DNA of 17,877 nucleotides from Prevotellaceae bacterium UBA1710 (GCA_002317355.1 DCJC01000066.1:7181-25057), one strand, 5' to 3'; shown: positions 1 to 8,480, counted from the stretch's first letter. The notes: generated by a model not told the origin, from the letters alone. Translations and numbers: made by a program.

Positions 1-3000
1 CCCGTGAGAGTAGCGCCCTCAGCCACGCTAAGTGCACCAGTTCCGAGAGCTACACTGGCACCTGTTATCTTTATTGTGCCGTCGCTAATCTTCACCGAAC
101 CGCTATTGTTCCAAGCACCTTTGACAGTCATCATACATGTACCGATCTTCTCGAAGTTAGCTTTGGTTGAGCCACCTGCATCGGTAATAGTACCTTCGAA
201 AGTAAAGTCGCCATTCTCAAGACTGTTGCCCACCTTCCATGTGTTGGAACCTGAGACGGTGCTTTGGTTCTGGAAATTGGAAGTTGGATGTGCAAGTGAA
301 CCCTTACCTGTGAGTTTGCCAATGGTAAATGTCTTGCTGACATTTGTTGCAGTACAGCCGTCTGCAAGGTCAAGAGTAGCGTTAGCCATACCTGTAGAAT
401 TATCCAATGGCAACCAAATATTCTTTGTGGTGTGCCTGATGATTCCATAGAAGTCTCTCCAGTCGCCTGTAATACGAACGCGTGACACGTTGTTTCGAGG
501 CACGATGGTAAGAGTACCCTCCCCTGTAAGTTTGTTGCTGTATGCCACGTAATTCGTGCTTGTGAGTTGCCATGTGGCAGTTTTACCCTTAGGGACGATG
601 ATGGCGTGAGTGGTGTTCGATGCGTTATCGTAAAGCGTTCCGCCCTGTAGCTCGATAGTCTTAGGCTGTGAACTTGCAGCAAGAGCCATAGAGCCTGCCT
701 TCATTGTAATCTTTGAGACTAAGTTGCTGCTGTTGAGATAGAGGCATCCGTTACCTTTCTTAGTGAGAAGTGTACCAGAGATAGTCTTTGCCATCTTGAA
801 GTCATAGGCGTTATTGATAACACCACCTTCTTCGCCTATCATCTTCATGAATGAGCCCATCTCCACGGCTTGGGTAGTCTGGAGTTCGGCACCATTCTCC
901 ATTGTGAAGTTGTCTGCGAGTTTGGTTACACCACCGAGATTGCCATACTCAGAGTACTGGTTTGACAGAATACTCACCTTTGTCACACCGCCCTTGAGAT
1001 GATTACCGCCTGTGTATGAATTCTCGCCAGACATGGTTACAGTTCCTGTACCTTCCTTGGTGAAACTGCCAGTACCCATGATAGCTCCCGCACCATTGAA
1101 CTCATAGTTGGATGAGGCATTGACGGTGATACTCTGAGGCATTACATCCTCGCGTACATTGACTGTCTTTGAAACGGCGTCGTCATTGAAGAGTACCTTA
1201 TCACCAGAAACGAAGATTGTTGACTCAGACTTATCATCATTGTTGAATAGGAAGTTCTGTGCATCGGCAAGGTTCCATGTAGAACTCTTGTCACCAGCCC
1301 AGATAATGCTGTTGGCATCACGCAGACCGATAACCTCGATGATAAGCTTACCATTCTCGATATACAGGCTTGTCTTTGTGCCTGCCAGTCCTTCTATACG
1401 GATATCCTCAAGATTACCCTTCAGTTCCTCTGGAGCAGTTCCGAGGACGTATTTGCCAGGCTTCATAGTTGCCTCGTCAACAGGCATGTGACCTGCAATC
1501 TCAATGACAGGACAAAGATATTCAGGACCAGCCTTTACCCATTCGTTGGATGTCTTTGTCTCAACCATTAGATACTTGGCTATATTGACCTGATCAGCAG
1601 TAAAATCGTTTGAGTAAAGGTCTATGATGATGCGTGAGCCGAAACCGAGAGTGAGGGAGTCTGTTGTGATACTTCCCTTGGCGTTTGCGCCTCCAGGGCG
1701 TATTACAGATGCATAGTCAGCCTTGATACTACGGAATTCACCTCCATTGGTGTTGAGTTCGGCAAAACGATTGAGCCACAATGGAGACTGTTTCATGGTG
1801 CCGTCGAAATTGAGTACACCAGCCCAGATATTTGTTTCGCCCTTGTGAGTGAAATCAGTCTTAGGGAGATTGAGAATGCCGTCACCCTGCTTGATGAGTC
1901 GGGCATTACCTGTCAAACCACTACCTTTCACATTACAAGTGTAGGTGTCGTATGTTATCTTAGGACTTTGTGCTGTACATTCACTTGCACCATTACCTTG
2001 TACCCATGTAGGTACGTTGAATGTGAGGATGTAAGGACTTGCTCCATTCTCGATGGTAACCTCGGTGTTTGCATTCTCGCAAACGATGATATGCTTGTCG
2101 TTGAGAGCAGAACCGATAGTACCACCATTAGTCACTTCCTCTCTTCCCTCCATCATGAGTGGTGGAGGAGCCATTGTGATTCCCTCAAGCTTTCCGAGGA
2201 AATAACTTGTATGAGGAGGTTGGTTGTATCCGCACATCTGCCATACCATACCGTTACGATACTGATGATCGTGCCACAGGGTGTAGTTGCGATATTGGGT
2301 AGGGGTAGGGGTAGAGTAGATGCGGATGTTATTATTGGCTGTACGCATGATGATCTCCTCACGCCAGTCGCCAAGGATGTCACCCTGATAACAAGGAGTA
2401 CCCTTGGTGTCATTGTTTGTTAGGGATCCTTCACATGTGTAAATAGCTGACCAACTGCCGTACTTCGCAATGACACCTTCTGTGTTCTTTCCGTTACGAT
2501 AGTTGAATGTCTCGGAACATAGGTCGCCATCCCAATAGATGCGGAAGTTCTGGTTGATGCCATCTTCTACCATGCCAGATACGGATTCGTTCTTGACACT
2601 TGAGATAGGAGAGCCCCATGCGCTTCCTATTGAACCAGGATAGGCATCTGAGAAATTATCCATCATCGAACGGCCAACGTCCTTGCCTACATGCAGTTCA
2701 CACTTGTAGATCTTACTTGTTGTGGCATCGCGATAGTTATAGCCTTGTGATTCCTCGTTGCAGGCGAATATCTCAAGACCATGAGCGTATGGGTTGAAAT
2801 CACCACAATGAAGGGCATCACCATGTCCAAGACCAGATGTTGAAAGACCTTTACCGTTATCGTCGATAACCATAGAACCGAACACGATCTCATCACGACC
2901 ATCCAAATCCACATCAGCTATGCAGTAGTTATGGTAGCCCTGTCCTTTCCACGGACCATTAGTGTTGTTGTACCATTTCCAGCGTACCTTCAGTTCGTGG

Positions 3001-4019
3001 GTAGTTGGATCTACATCGTATGCTATCATCTTATGACGGGTATAGATACCACGGGCGAGGAAGATACTTGGTTTTCTGCCATCGAGATAAGGAGCACCGA
3101 AGAAGAACTTGGATGCACGATGACCGCTATCATTCTTGCCCCATGCGCCTTCGAGTGATGTCTCACCAGTCTCGAAGCGGGCAAGAGGATAGGTTATACA
3201 TTGGTAAGGCTTACCTGTCTCTCCATCCATATAAACGAGATATTCATTGCCTTGCCACATGAACCAGTTCGTGCCACCACCAGTTGCACTACGATAGTTC
3301 TTTGTGGCATCACCTACGGTATAGATAGTTCCATCTGCACAATGAATCGTGGTTCCGTCAGCAGCACGCATTACTGCCTCTGCCTTACCATCACCATCCC
3401 AGTCGTATGCTACGATATTCTGCTCATTATTCTGGAAGTCACCCATATTAGGACCGCAGTTCACCCACCAGAGACGCTTACCGTCCTGCTTTAAAGCCTC
3501 GAAGATGGAATATTCATGTGAAGCCTTGCCATTGAAGGAAGGACCGTTCTTTGGGTAGCTCTGCGCCATCTCACTCTCGTTATCGAACTTCATGAGAATC
3601 TCCAATTCACCATCTCCATCAATGTCTGCACAACAGGCATCATTAGGGACGAGAGTTGATTGGATTCCCTCGTGCGTAAGCTTTATCTCCTTGTAGCTCT
3701 TTGTCCAAACAGAAGCAGCCTTGCATTGTGCCTGCTCTTTGCCACGAACAACGGCAGATACGGTGTAGGTACTTGTTGTGCTGCCAGAAGCATCGGAATA
3801 GTTAGAGGTAGAAAGACCTGACTTAATCAGATTTCCATCTCTATAGACATTGTATGTGACATCGTAATACTCAGAGCCAAGGAGTCTCCAACTGAGATAC
3901 ACACCTGTTGAGGCTTTCATCGCAACAAGTCCACGATCAAGCTTATCTGTTGTGCGTTGAGCAAATGATGGTAAGGCTGCAAGTGCCAAACCTATTATGA
4001 TTAGTAGATTTTTCTTCAT
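1..4019 (-). CDS. Rhamnogalacturonan lyase, polysaccharide lyase family 11, with long beta-repeat C-terminal region (partial)
   Basis: This secreted enzyme is predicted to cleave the rhamnose-galacturonate backbone of pectic rhamnogalacturonan I by beta-elimination. The frame is open from the ATG at 4019 to the window edge, giving 1339 codons with no stop, so the C-terminus is missing. Residues 1-21 form a signal peptide ending in SFAQ, with no lipobox cysteine. Residues about 25-105 resemble the fibronectin-like N-terminal domain of family 11 lyases. The beta-propeller follows to about residue 612 and carries Asp-rich calcium-type motifs at D132-I-D-G-D-G, D206-W-D-G-D-G and D369-V-D-L-D-G. 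It closes with the family-typical NQPPH segment near residue 603. Known family 11 enzymes end near here, but this protein continues for over 700 residues of beta-rich sequence. That part has a W-x7-W motif at 907-915 and an autotransporter-associated strand repeat (GEN-S-YTGG) around 986-1012. The gene starts 28 bases after the GH35 stop, so the two are probably cotranscribed. The lyase call is secure; the tail's role is unknown. Confidence 0.9.
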   Translation of the reverse strand, partial: MKKNLLIIIGLALAALPSFAQRTTDKLDRGLVAMKASTGVYLSWRLLGSEYYDVTYNVYRDGNLIKSGLSTSNYSDASGSTTSTYTVSAVVRGKEQAQCKAASVWTKSYKEIKLTHEGIQSTLVPNDACCADIDGDGELEILMKFDNESEMAQSYPKNGPSFNGKASHEYSIFEALKQDGKRLWWVNCGPNMGDFQNNEQNIVAYDWDGDGKAEAVMRAADGTTIHCADGTIYTVGDATKNYRSATGGGTNWFMWQGNEYLVYMDGETGKPYQCITYPLARFETGETSLEGAWGKNDSGHRASKFFFGAPYLDGRKPSIFLARGIYTRHKMIAYDVDPTTHELKVRWKWYNNTNGPWKGQGYHNYCIADVDLDGRDEIVFGSMVIDDNGKGLSTSGLGHGDALHCGDFNPYAHGLEIFACNEESQGYNYRDATTSKIYKCELHVGKDVGRSMMDNFSDAYPGSIGSAWGSPISSVKNESVSGMVEDGINQNFRIYWDGDLCSETFNYRNGKNTEGVIAKYGSWSAIYTCEGSLTNNDTKGTPCYQGDILGDWREEIIMRTANNNIRIYSTPTPTQYRNYTLWHDHQYRNGMVWQMCGYNQPPHTSYFLGKLEGITMAPPPLMMEGREEVTNGGTIGSALNDKHIIVCENANTEVTIENGASPYILTFNVPTWVQGNGASECTAQSPKITYDTYTCNVKGSGLTGNARLIKQGDGILNLPKTDFTHKGETNIWAGVLNFDGTMKQSPLWLNRFAELNTNGGEFRSIKADYASVIRPGGANAKGSITTDSLTLGFGSRIIIDLYSNDFTADQVNIAKYLMVETKTSNEWVKAGPEYLCPVIEIAGHMPVDEATMKPGKYVLGTAPEELKGNLEDIRIEGLAGTKTSLYIENGKLIIEVIGLRDANSIIWAGDKSSTWNLADAQNFLFNNDDKSESTIFVSGDKVLFNDDAVSKTVNVREDVMPQSITVNASSNYEFNGAGAIMGTGSFTKEGTGTVTMSGENSYTGGNHLKGGVTKVSILSNQYSEYGNLGGVTKLADNFTMENGAELQTTQAVEMGSFMKMIGEEGGVINNAYDFKMAKTISGTLLTKKGNGCLYLNSSNLVSKITMKAGSMALAASSQPKTIELQGGTLYDNASNTTHAIIVPKGKTATWQLTSTNYVAYSNKLTGEGTLTIVPRNNVSRVRITGDWRDFYGIIRHTTKNIWLPLDNSTGMANATLDLADGCTATNVSKTFTIGKLTGKGSLAHPTSNFQNQSTVSGSNTWKVGNSLENGDFTFEGTITDAGGSTKANFEKIGTCMMTVKGAWNNSGSVKISDGTIKITGASVALGTGALSVAEGATLT

Positions 4020-4047
4020 ATATTTAGCTTTTGGATTATTTCCTTAT

Positions 4048-6006
4048 TTATTTTGCACCAGGAGCGGCATCATTACCAGCTCCATCTTGTTTCTTTGCGT
4101 TTGGTTTCTTGAAGATGTCGGTCTTGATAGCATCCTTTGGAAGACGATCACGCTGTAATTTGTCAATTATAGGCTTTGTAAGACCTTCTACCTTTGTTGC
4201 CGTAGGACCTGTAATGTCGAGTACAACAATCTCATTCTCGCCTTTCTTCAACCAGCATCCAGGCATGAAGAGAGTTTGTTGAGGTCCTACTTCCCAGAAT
4301 CTGCCAATGCAATGACCATTTACCCAAACAAGTCCTTTGCCCCATGAACTCATATCAAGGTATGTGTCACCTGTCTTTTTAAGGTTGAATGTTGCCTTGT
4401 AGTATGCTGGTTGAGCTGTCTGGTTATTACTTGCTGGAATATAGCTGAGGTCGTTGTAATCAAGTTCGTAAGGATAGAGATAAACATTCCAATCTTTTAG
4501 ATTATAGGTGAGGTCGTTCTTGCCATCAGTAGTGAATATCTCAACCTTTTCTGTTATTCCCTTTGGATCGTGAATGAGCTTGGAATAGTTGATGCGTCCC
4601 ATAGCCTCTATGAAGATATCGAGTTGGGCACCAGCCTTTACGTCTTCCTTAATCTGAAGAGTCGTTTCATAGCCATTACCACGATAGAGCTTGCCGATGT
4701 TCTTTCCATCAATAGAGACGATGGCGAAATCACACATATCAGAGATACGAAGATAAGCGCCTGCCTTTATGCTTGGTAGGGTAGTGGTGTAGAGAATATT
4801 ACCGTAACCTTGGTTGTATTGCTCCATAGGAAGCGCATCATGAGATGCTATTGCCTTTGGCATGTTTCCTGCACGGAAGAGTGGGGCACATTCTTCAAAC
4901 TTAATCTCTGGAATAGAGATGATAGGCATAGGTTTTGGAACGGCAGGCAATTTCACCTCTGAATGCTTCTGGAGGAGTTCACGAAGCTGATAATACTTCT
5001 CTGTAGCAGAACCTTGTTCGTCAATAGGAGCATCATAGTCATAGCTTGTGCAATCTGGTGCGAAACCCTTATTATTTGCTCCTGCCCACCAACCGAATGA
5101 TGTGCCTCCGTGAGTCATGTAGAGGGAGAACGAAATGCCATTGTCGAGCATGGTAGAGATGCCTTTTACCATATCTGCTGCCGGACGAGTTTCGTGAGCA
5201 CGTCCCCAACCATCAAACCATCCGCTCCAATATTCAGAGCACATAAGAGGGGCATTAGGACGAAGTTCACGGAGTTTCTTGAACTGATCCAGCACCTTAG
5301 CATTGGTACCGAAATTCATTGTCCAAACCAGATCGTCAAGGGCATTATGAGTGAAATTACTTGACCAGTCGCATTGGAACATTGTTGTCTTATCCCAACC
5401 AGCAGCACGAAGAGCATCACGCATAGCACTTACGTAAGGCTTATCCTTGGCGTATGAACCATACTCATTTTCTACCTGCACCATGATGATATTGCCGCCA
5501 TTCTCAAGGCGATAAGGAGCAAGAATCTCTGCCACTTTATTCTCAAAGGCAATGGCAGGTTTCATGAATTTCTCATCAAGAGTACGGAGCTTGATGCTAC
5601 GATCCTTGAGTAACCACCAAGGAAGTCCACCCATTTCCCATTCTGCACAAACATAAGGTCCTGGACGAACTATCACCCACATGCCGTTCTTCTTGCATTG
5701 CTCTACGAAGGCGGCAAGGTCATGGTTTCCTGAGAAATCCCATTGCCCTTGTCGTGGCTCGTGATAGTTCCAGAAGACATACGCACATATTGTGTTCATA
5801 CCAAGAGCCTTACACATCTTGATACGATGATCCCAATATTCGCGTGGAATACGAGCATAATGAAGTTCGGCGGCTTTTACGATGAATGGTTTTCCATCAA
5901 GAAGAAATGTACCCTCACCTTGCGTAAAGGTGTGAGTCTTCTCGCCTCTTGCACTAACAGATAGAGCAAAAGCGATAAAAATCAATATGGTTAGTATCTT
6001 CTTCAT
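4048..6006 (-). CDS. Secreted GH35 beta-galactosidase
   Basis: This 652-residue glycoside hydrolase family 35 enzyme is predicted to release terminal beta-linked galactose, here probably from galactan or arabinogalactan side chains of pectin. Residues 1-19 are a signal peptide ending in SVSA, without a lipobox cysteine, so periplasmic export is likely. The GH35 TIM barrel starts near residue 30. The VQVENEYGSY block gives E181 as the expected acid/base, and SEYWSGWFDGWG gives E258 as the expected nucleophile, by analogy with human GLB1 E188 and E268. A jelly-roll region with a WVNGHCIGRFWEVGPQ block follows near residue 570. It matches the C-terminal galactose-binding fold of the family. The last 20 or so residues are a low-complexity Lys/Ala/Gly tail. 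The gene lies 28 bases upstream of the rhamnogalacturonan lyase, on the same strand. No clear promoter was found in the 89-base gap before it. The family call is firm; the substrate is inferred from the neighbour. Confidence 0.93.
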   Translation of the reverse strand: MKKILTILIFIAFALSVSARGEKTHTFTQGEGTFLLDGKPFIVKAAELHYARIPREYWDHRIKMCKALGMNTICAYVFWNYHEPRQGQWDFSGNHDLAAFVEQCKKNGMWVIVRPGPYVCAEWEMGGLPWWLLKDRSIKLRTLDEKFMKPAIAFENKVAEILAPYRLENGGNIIMVQVENEYGSYAKDKPYVSAMRDALRAAGWDKTTMFQCDWSSNFTHNALDDLVWTMNFGTNAKVLDQFKKLRELRPNAPLMCSEYWSGWFDGWGRAHETRPAADMVKGISTMLDNGISFSLYMTHGGTSFGWWAGANNKGFAPDCTSYDYDAPIDEQGSATEKYYQLRELLQKHSEVKLPAVPKPMPIISIPEIKFEECAPLFRAGNMPKAIASHDALPMEQYNQGYGNILYTTTLPSIKAGAYLRISDMCDFAIVSIDGKNIGKLYRGNGYETTLQIKEDVKAGAQLDIFIEAMGRINYSKLIHDPKGITEKVEIFTTDGKNDLTYNLKDWNVYLYPYELDYNDLSYIPASNNQTAQPAYYKATFNLKKTGDTYLDMSSWGKGLVWVNGHCIGRFWEVGPQQTLFMPGCWLKKGENEIVVLDITGPTATKVEGLTKPIIDKLQRDRLPKDAIKTDIFKKPNAKKQDGAGNDAAPGAK

Positions 6007-6019
6007 GGGGCGGTTTTAT

Positions 6020-6054
6020 GGGTGGGGTGATGGGTGTTAGGTGTTGGATGATGC
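6020..6054. repeat. Degenerate 7-bp repeat run upstream of the GH35 gene
   Basis: Five consecutive 7-base units of G/T-rich sequence are in register here, including GTGATGG, GTGTTAG, GTGTTGG and ATGATGC at 6027-6054. They occupy the gap between the PAP2 gene and the GH35 start, very close to the GH35 ATG at 6006. No Bacteroidetes-type -7 box was found in this 89-base gap. Confidence 0.55.
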
Positions 6055-6060
6055 GGTTTG

Positions 6061-6098
6061 ACTCGCCGCGAGTTAAGTATCCCTTTAAGGGAGACTTA
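6061..6098 (-). terminator. Paired hairpins at the end of the PAP2 gene
   Basis: Two adjacent inverted repeats lie at the 3' end of the PAP2 gene. The first (6074-6098) pairs TAAGT with ACTTA and TCCCTT with AAGGGA, with one mismatched pair between the two blocks, and includes the stop codon. The second (6061-6073) pairs ACTCG with CGAGT around three bases. Neither is followed by a run of T on the minus strand, so this is not a classical intrinsic terminator. They may stabilise the nhaD-PAP2 message or be a dispersed palindromic repeat. Confidence 0.4.
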
Positions 6099-6749
6099 GA
6101 GGATCAACGCCACAACAGCGAATACCGCAAGAGTGGCAAGAACTGTGGTTGCAGGAATCCATTCTGTATTAGAAGGGCATTCCCTTACCTCAGGAACGTA
6201 TTGCTTAGGCAGATACTTCTGATAGAGCCAGAGGATAATGCCAACAACAATCGTTGAGTAGATGATGCCTCCGAGAAGGTCACCTGGATAGTGTACGCCC
6301 AAGTATGAGCGTGAGTAGCATACAATCAACGAGAGTGAGAAGAGAGAATAGAGCACTCGCTTCGACTTCATGAAGTAAGCCACGAGCAGAGACAATCCCC
6401 AATAGTTGGCTGCATGAGCCGAAGGGAATCCGAAAGAGCCTCCGCGATAGTCGTTCACGATGTGAACATATTGTGATATCGGATTCTCAAGATTAGCAGG
6501 ACGAAGACGATGAAACCAAGGGCGGATAACCTGAGAGTTCACCATATCCGTGAAGAGCATCATAACACCCACTAATAATAAGAGGTGTAACGCTCCTTTC
6601 CATCCCCTTGTTCGGTAGATGGCAAAGAGCGTTATCATGTAAAATGGAATCCACACCAGTTTTCCGCTGATGAGCCACATGAGCCTATCAAGGTACTCGG
6701 TGTGGAATCCGTTTATCAATAGTAGGAATTGAGAATCTATTTCAAGCAT
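6096..6749 (-). CDS. PAP2-family membrane phosphatase
   Basis: This 217-residue integral membrane protein belongs to the type 2 phosphatidic acid phosphatase superfamily. Members remove phosphate from lipid phosphates such as undecaprenyl diphosphate, lipid A or phosphatidylglycerol phosphate. All three signature motifs are present. Motif 1 is R76-x6-R83-P84, with Arg where Lys is usual. Motif 2 is P109-S110-A-H112. Motif 3 is S146-R147-x5-H153-Y-P-x-D157. H112, H153 and D157 would form the phosphoryl-transfer site. About five or six hydrophobic segments surround these motifs. The start lies 3 bases after the nhaD stop, so the two genes are almost certainly cotranscribed. The stop codon is inside a hairpin (6074-6098) that may end the transcript. 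The exact lipid substrate cannot be read from the sequence; undecaprenyl-diphosphate or lipid A phosphatase are both possible. Confidence 0.9.
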   Translation of the reverse strand: MLEIDSQFLLLINGFHTEYLDRLMWLISGKLVWIPFYMITLFAIYRTRGWKGALHLLLLVGVMMLFTDMVNSQVIRPWFHRLRPANLENPISQYVHIVNDYRGGSFGFPSAHAANYWGLSLLVAYFMKSKRVLYSLFSLSLIVCYSRSYLGVHYPGDLLGGIIYSTIVVGIILWLYQKYLPKQYVPEVRECPSNTEWIPATTVLATLAVFAVVALIL

Positions 6750-6752
6750 TTA

Positions 6753-8069
6753 TTAAACGAATGCGTTCATCAACCAGTATGCAATGATACCAGCTACATA
6801 ACCCACGAAGGCGATCCATGTAACGTTCTTCATGTACCAGCCGAATGAGATATGCTCAAGGCCCATAACTACAACACCGGCAGCACTACCGATGATGAGC
6901 ATAGAACCACCAACACCAGCACAGTAAGCAAGCAACTGCCAGAATACTCCGTCAACAGCAAGGTTTGGAGCAGAATCGATAACATACATCTTCATAGATG
7001 CAGCAACGAGAGGCACATTGTCAACGATAGAAGAAAGGATACCGATAGCACCTGTGATGAGGTAGTCGTTACCTACTGTCTCGTCGAGCCACTTACCCAT
7101 CTCTGTGAGTACACCAACCTCAGAAAGTGTTGCTACAGCCATAAGGATGCCGAGGAAGAACATGATGGTGCTCATATCGATGCGAGAGAGCATCTTTGTT
7201 ACGCGCTTTGCCATAGGATCGTGCTCCTCATGACGGCGGTAGATGATCTCAGTAACGCACCAGAGAATACCGAGTACGCCAATGATACCCATGAATGCAG
7301 GAAGCTCTGTGAGTGTGTGGAATACAGGAACGAAGCAGAGGCCACCAACACCGATTGCGAAGATAATCTTCTTCTGGAGTGAAGAAACGATAGATTCCTC
7401 CTTTGTTGCCTTCTCAACAACTGCTGGAAGCTCACCTTTGAGGTGCATCTGCAGAACTGCTGTTGGAACGATGAATGCTATGAAAGATGGGATGATGATC
7501 TCGGAGATAACGCCAAGAGCAGTAATCATCTTACCGTTCCAGAGCATGATTGTTGTAACGTCACCGATAGGAGAGAATGCACCGCCGGCATTAGCTGCGA
7601 TGATAACGCAAACAGCATACCAGATACGGTCGTTCTTATCCTGAACAAGCTTACGGAGAATCATGATCATCACGATTGAAGTGGTAAGGTTGTCAAGTAC
7701 TGCTGAGAGGATAGCTGTCATGAATGCTATCTTCCAAAGCAGAGAGCGCTTTGTCTTAGAAGCGAGGGCACCACGTACCCAGTTGAAGCCCCCATGCTGA
7801 TCCACAATCTCAACGATTGTCATAGCACCCATAAGGAAGAAGAGGGTAGTGCCAGCCTCACCGAGATTCTTCTCGATAGCCTCACCAAGTTCCCAATGCT
7901 CAGGCAATGCATTGCCAATGAGGTCAGCGTGACCCACGGCAAGGAGTGTCCAGCATACTACACACATCAAGACTGAAATAGCAGCCTTGTTGATCTTTGT
8001 TACGCTTTCGATGGCAATGAATACATAGCCAATGATGAAAGCCATACAGATAATGGTAATCAAACTCAT
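6753..8069 (-). CDS. nhaD: NhaD-type Na+/H+ antiporter
   Basis: This 438-residue polytopic membrane protein is predicted to export Na+ (and perhaps Li+) in exchange for protons. It belongs to the NhaD group of the ion transporter superfamily. Visible signatures are DNLTTS at 126-131, the long AANAGGAFSPIGDVTT block at 158-173 and a second SIVDNVPLVAAS segment near 355. These are the paired Asp/Asn and Gly/Ser/Pro-rich re-entrant motifs of the superfamily. About eleven or more hydrophobic stretches cover most of the length, which is normal for the family. It is the first gene of the minus-strand cluster, with the PAP2 gene 3 bases downstream. Its likely promoter lies about 280 bases upstream, so the mRNA would have a long leader containing 11-bp repeat arrays. 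The family is secure; the ion preference is inferred. Confidence 0.93.
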   Translation of the reverse strand: MSLITIICMAFIIGYVFIAIESVTKINKAAISVLMCVVCWTLLAVGHADLIGNALPEHWELGEAIEKNLGEAGTTLFFLMGAMTIVEIVDQHGGFNWVRGALASKTKRSLLWKIAFMTAILSAVLDNLTTSIVMIMILRKLVQDKNDRIWYAVCVIIAANAGGAFSPIGDVTTIMLWNGKMITALGVISEIIIPSFIAFIVPTAVLQMHLKGELPAVVEKATKEESIVSSLQKKIIFAIGVGGLCFVPVFHTLTELPAFMGIIGVLGILWCVTEIIYRRHEEHDPMAKRVTKMLSRIDMSTIMFFLGILMAVATLSEVGVLTEMGKWLDETVGNDYLITGAIGILSSIVDNVPLVAASMKMYVIDSAPNLAVDGVFWQLLAYCAGVGGSMLIIGSAAGVVVMGLEHISFGWYMKNVTWIAFVGYVAGIIAYWLMNAFV

Positions 8070-8116
8070 TTTTTAGCTTAAGTTATGTTGTTATTTAAAT
8101 TTCCTTGTTCTTTAAA

Positions 8117-8182
8117 GTTTCCTTCCGTTATGCCTCCGTTCATCCTCCGTTATGCCTCCGATGATCCTCCGCTGTAAGTCCG
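8117..8182. repeat. Six-unit 11-bp repeat array, TCCG core
   Basis: TCCG occurs at 8124, 8135, 8146, 8157, 8168 and 8179, exactly 11 bases apart. In the nhaD sense the units are CGGACTTACAG, CGGAGGATCAT, CGGAGGCATAA, CGGAGGATGAA, CGGAGGCATAA and CGGAAGGAAAC. Alternating units are more alike, so part of the array also reads as a 22-bp tandem repeat (8124-8145 and 8146-8167). Confidence 0.85.
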
Positions 8183-8253
8183 AAGTAAACTCGATGAAGG
8201 TCTATGTCTCATCCTATGGAAACGCGCTAAAAGCGGAGGTACACCGAGTTTGG

Positions 8254-8304
8254 TTAGGAATTACATAGGAACCACATGGGAACCATATAGGAAGATGATG
8301 GAAG
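8254..8304. repeat. Five-unit 11-bp repeat array, GGAA core
   Basis: GGAA occurs at 8257, 8268, 8279, 8290 and 8300, with spacings of 11, 11, 11 and 10 bases. Sequence around the cores is also similar, for example ACATAGGAACC and ACATGGGAACC. In the nhaD mRNA these cores read UUCC. The array has the same period as the TCCG array 75 bases away but a different core. Confidence 0.8.
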
Positions 8305-8348
8305 ATGCTTTGAGGCATTGATATAATAACTTCCTTGTTTCCTGAATG

Positions 8349-8356
8349 CAAAGGTA
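8349..8356 (-). promoter_or_regulatory. Predicted nhaD promoter, -7 box
   Basis: On the minus strand this reads TACCTTTG, matching the Bacteroidetes -7 consensus TAnnTTTG, followed by CATT as is common near start sites. The -33 region (around 8373-8379) contains GTTTA, a weak match to TTTG. Transcription would start near 8341 and give a leader of about 270 bases. Confidence 0.55.
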
Positions 8357-8472
8357 CAAAAAATAACTGATATAAACCTTCGGAAATGTGAAAAAAATGT
8401 GCGTTTTTTTATTAAATGTTGCAATTATGGCAAAAAATGAAACAGATTATTCTTTGTTATCAATATTTTTAG

Positions 8473-8480
8473 TATCTTTG
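8473..8480 (+). promoter_or_regulatory. Predicted rhamnose operon promoter, -7 box
   Basis: TATCTTTG matches the Bacteroidetes -7 consensus exactly. A TTTG at 8453-8456 could serve as the -33 box, although the 16-base spacer is a little short. The start site would lie near 8488, leaving a leader of about 68 bases before rhaB. A palindrome, TTTGCA-T-TGCAAA (8477-8489), overlaps the box and the start site. An A7 tract (8391-8397) and a T7 tract (8404-8410) lie upstream. Confidence 0.6.

Larger units (their letters stand above)
8070..8348 (-). promoter_or_regulatory. Long 5' leader of nhaD
   Basis: About 280 bases separate the predicted nhaD promoter from its ATG. No coding region was recognised in it. 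It holds two arrays of 11-bp repeats, one near each end, and two interleaved complementary segments: CCTCCGCT (8166-8173) with AGCGGAGG (8232-8239), and AAACTCG (8187-8193) with CGAGTTT (8245-8251). I could not match it to a known riboswitch class by eye. The length and structure suggest post-transcriptional control, but that is inference. Confidence 0.45.

Noticed and set aside
131..3558. Several 60-190 codon open frames on both strands across the lyase gene.
   Set aside because: All overlap the single 1339-codon open frame, which has a signal peptide and clear family motifs. The others show low-complexity or implausible protein sequence.
8117..8304. A CRISPR array as the explanation for the regularly spaced repeats.
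   Set aside because: The units are 11 bases with no unique spacers of 30 or so bases and no cas genes nearby.
8391..8410. A7 and T7 tracts separated by six bases, resembling an intrinsic terminator.
   Set aside because: The stem would be only A-T pairs, and it lies between two divergent promoters where no transcript should end. Intrinsic DNA curvature is a simpler reading.
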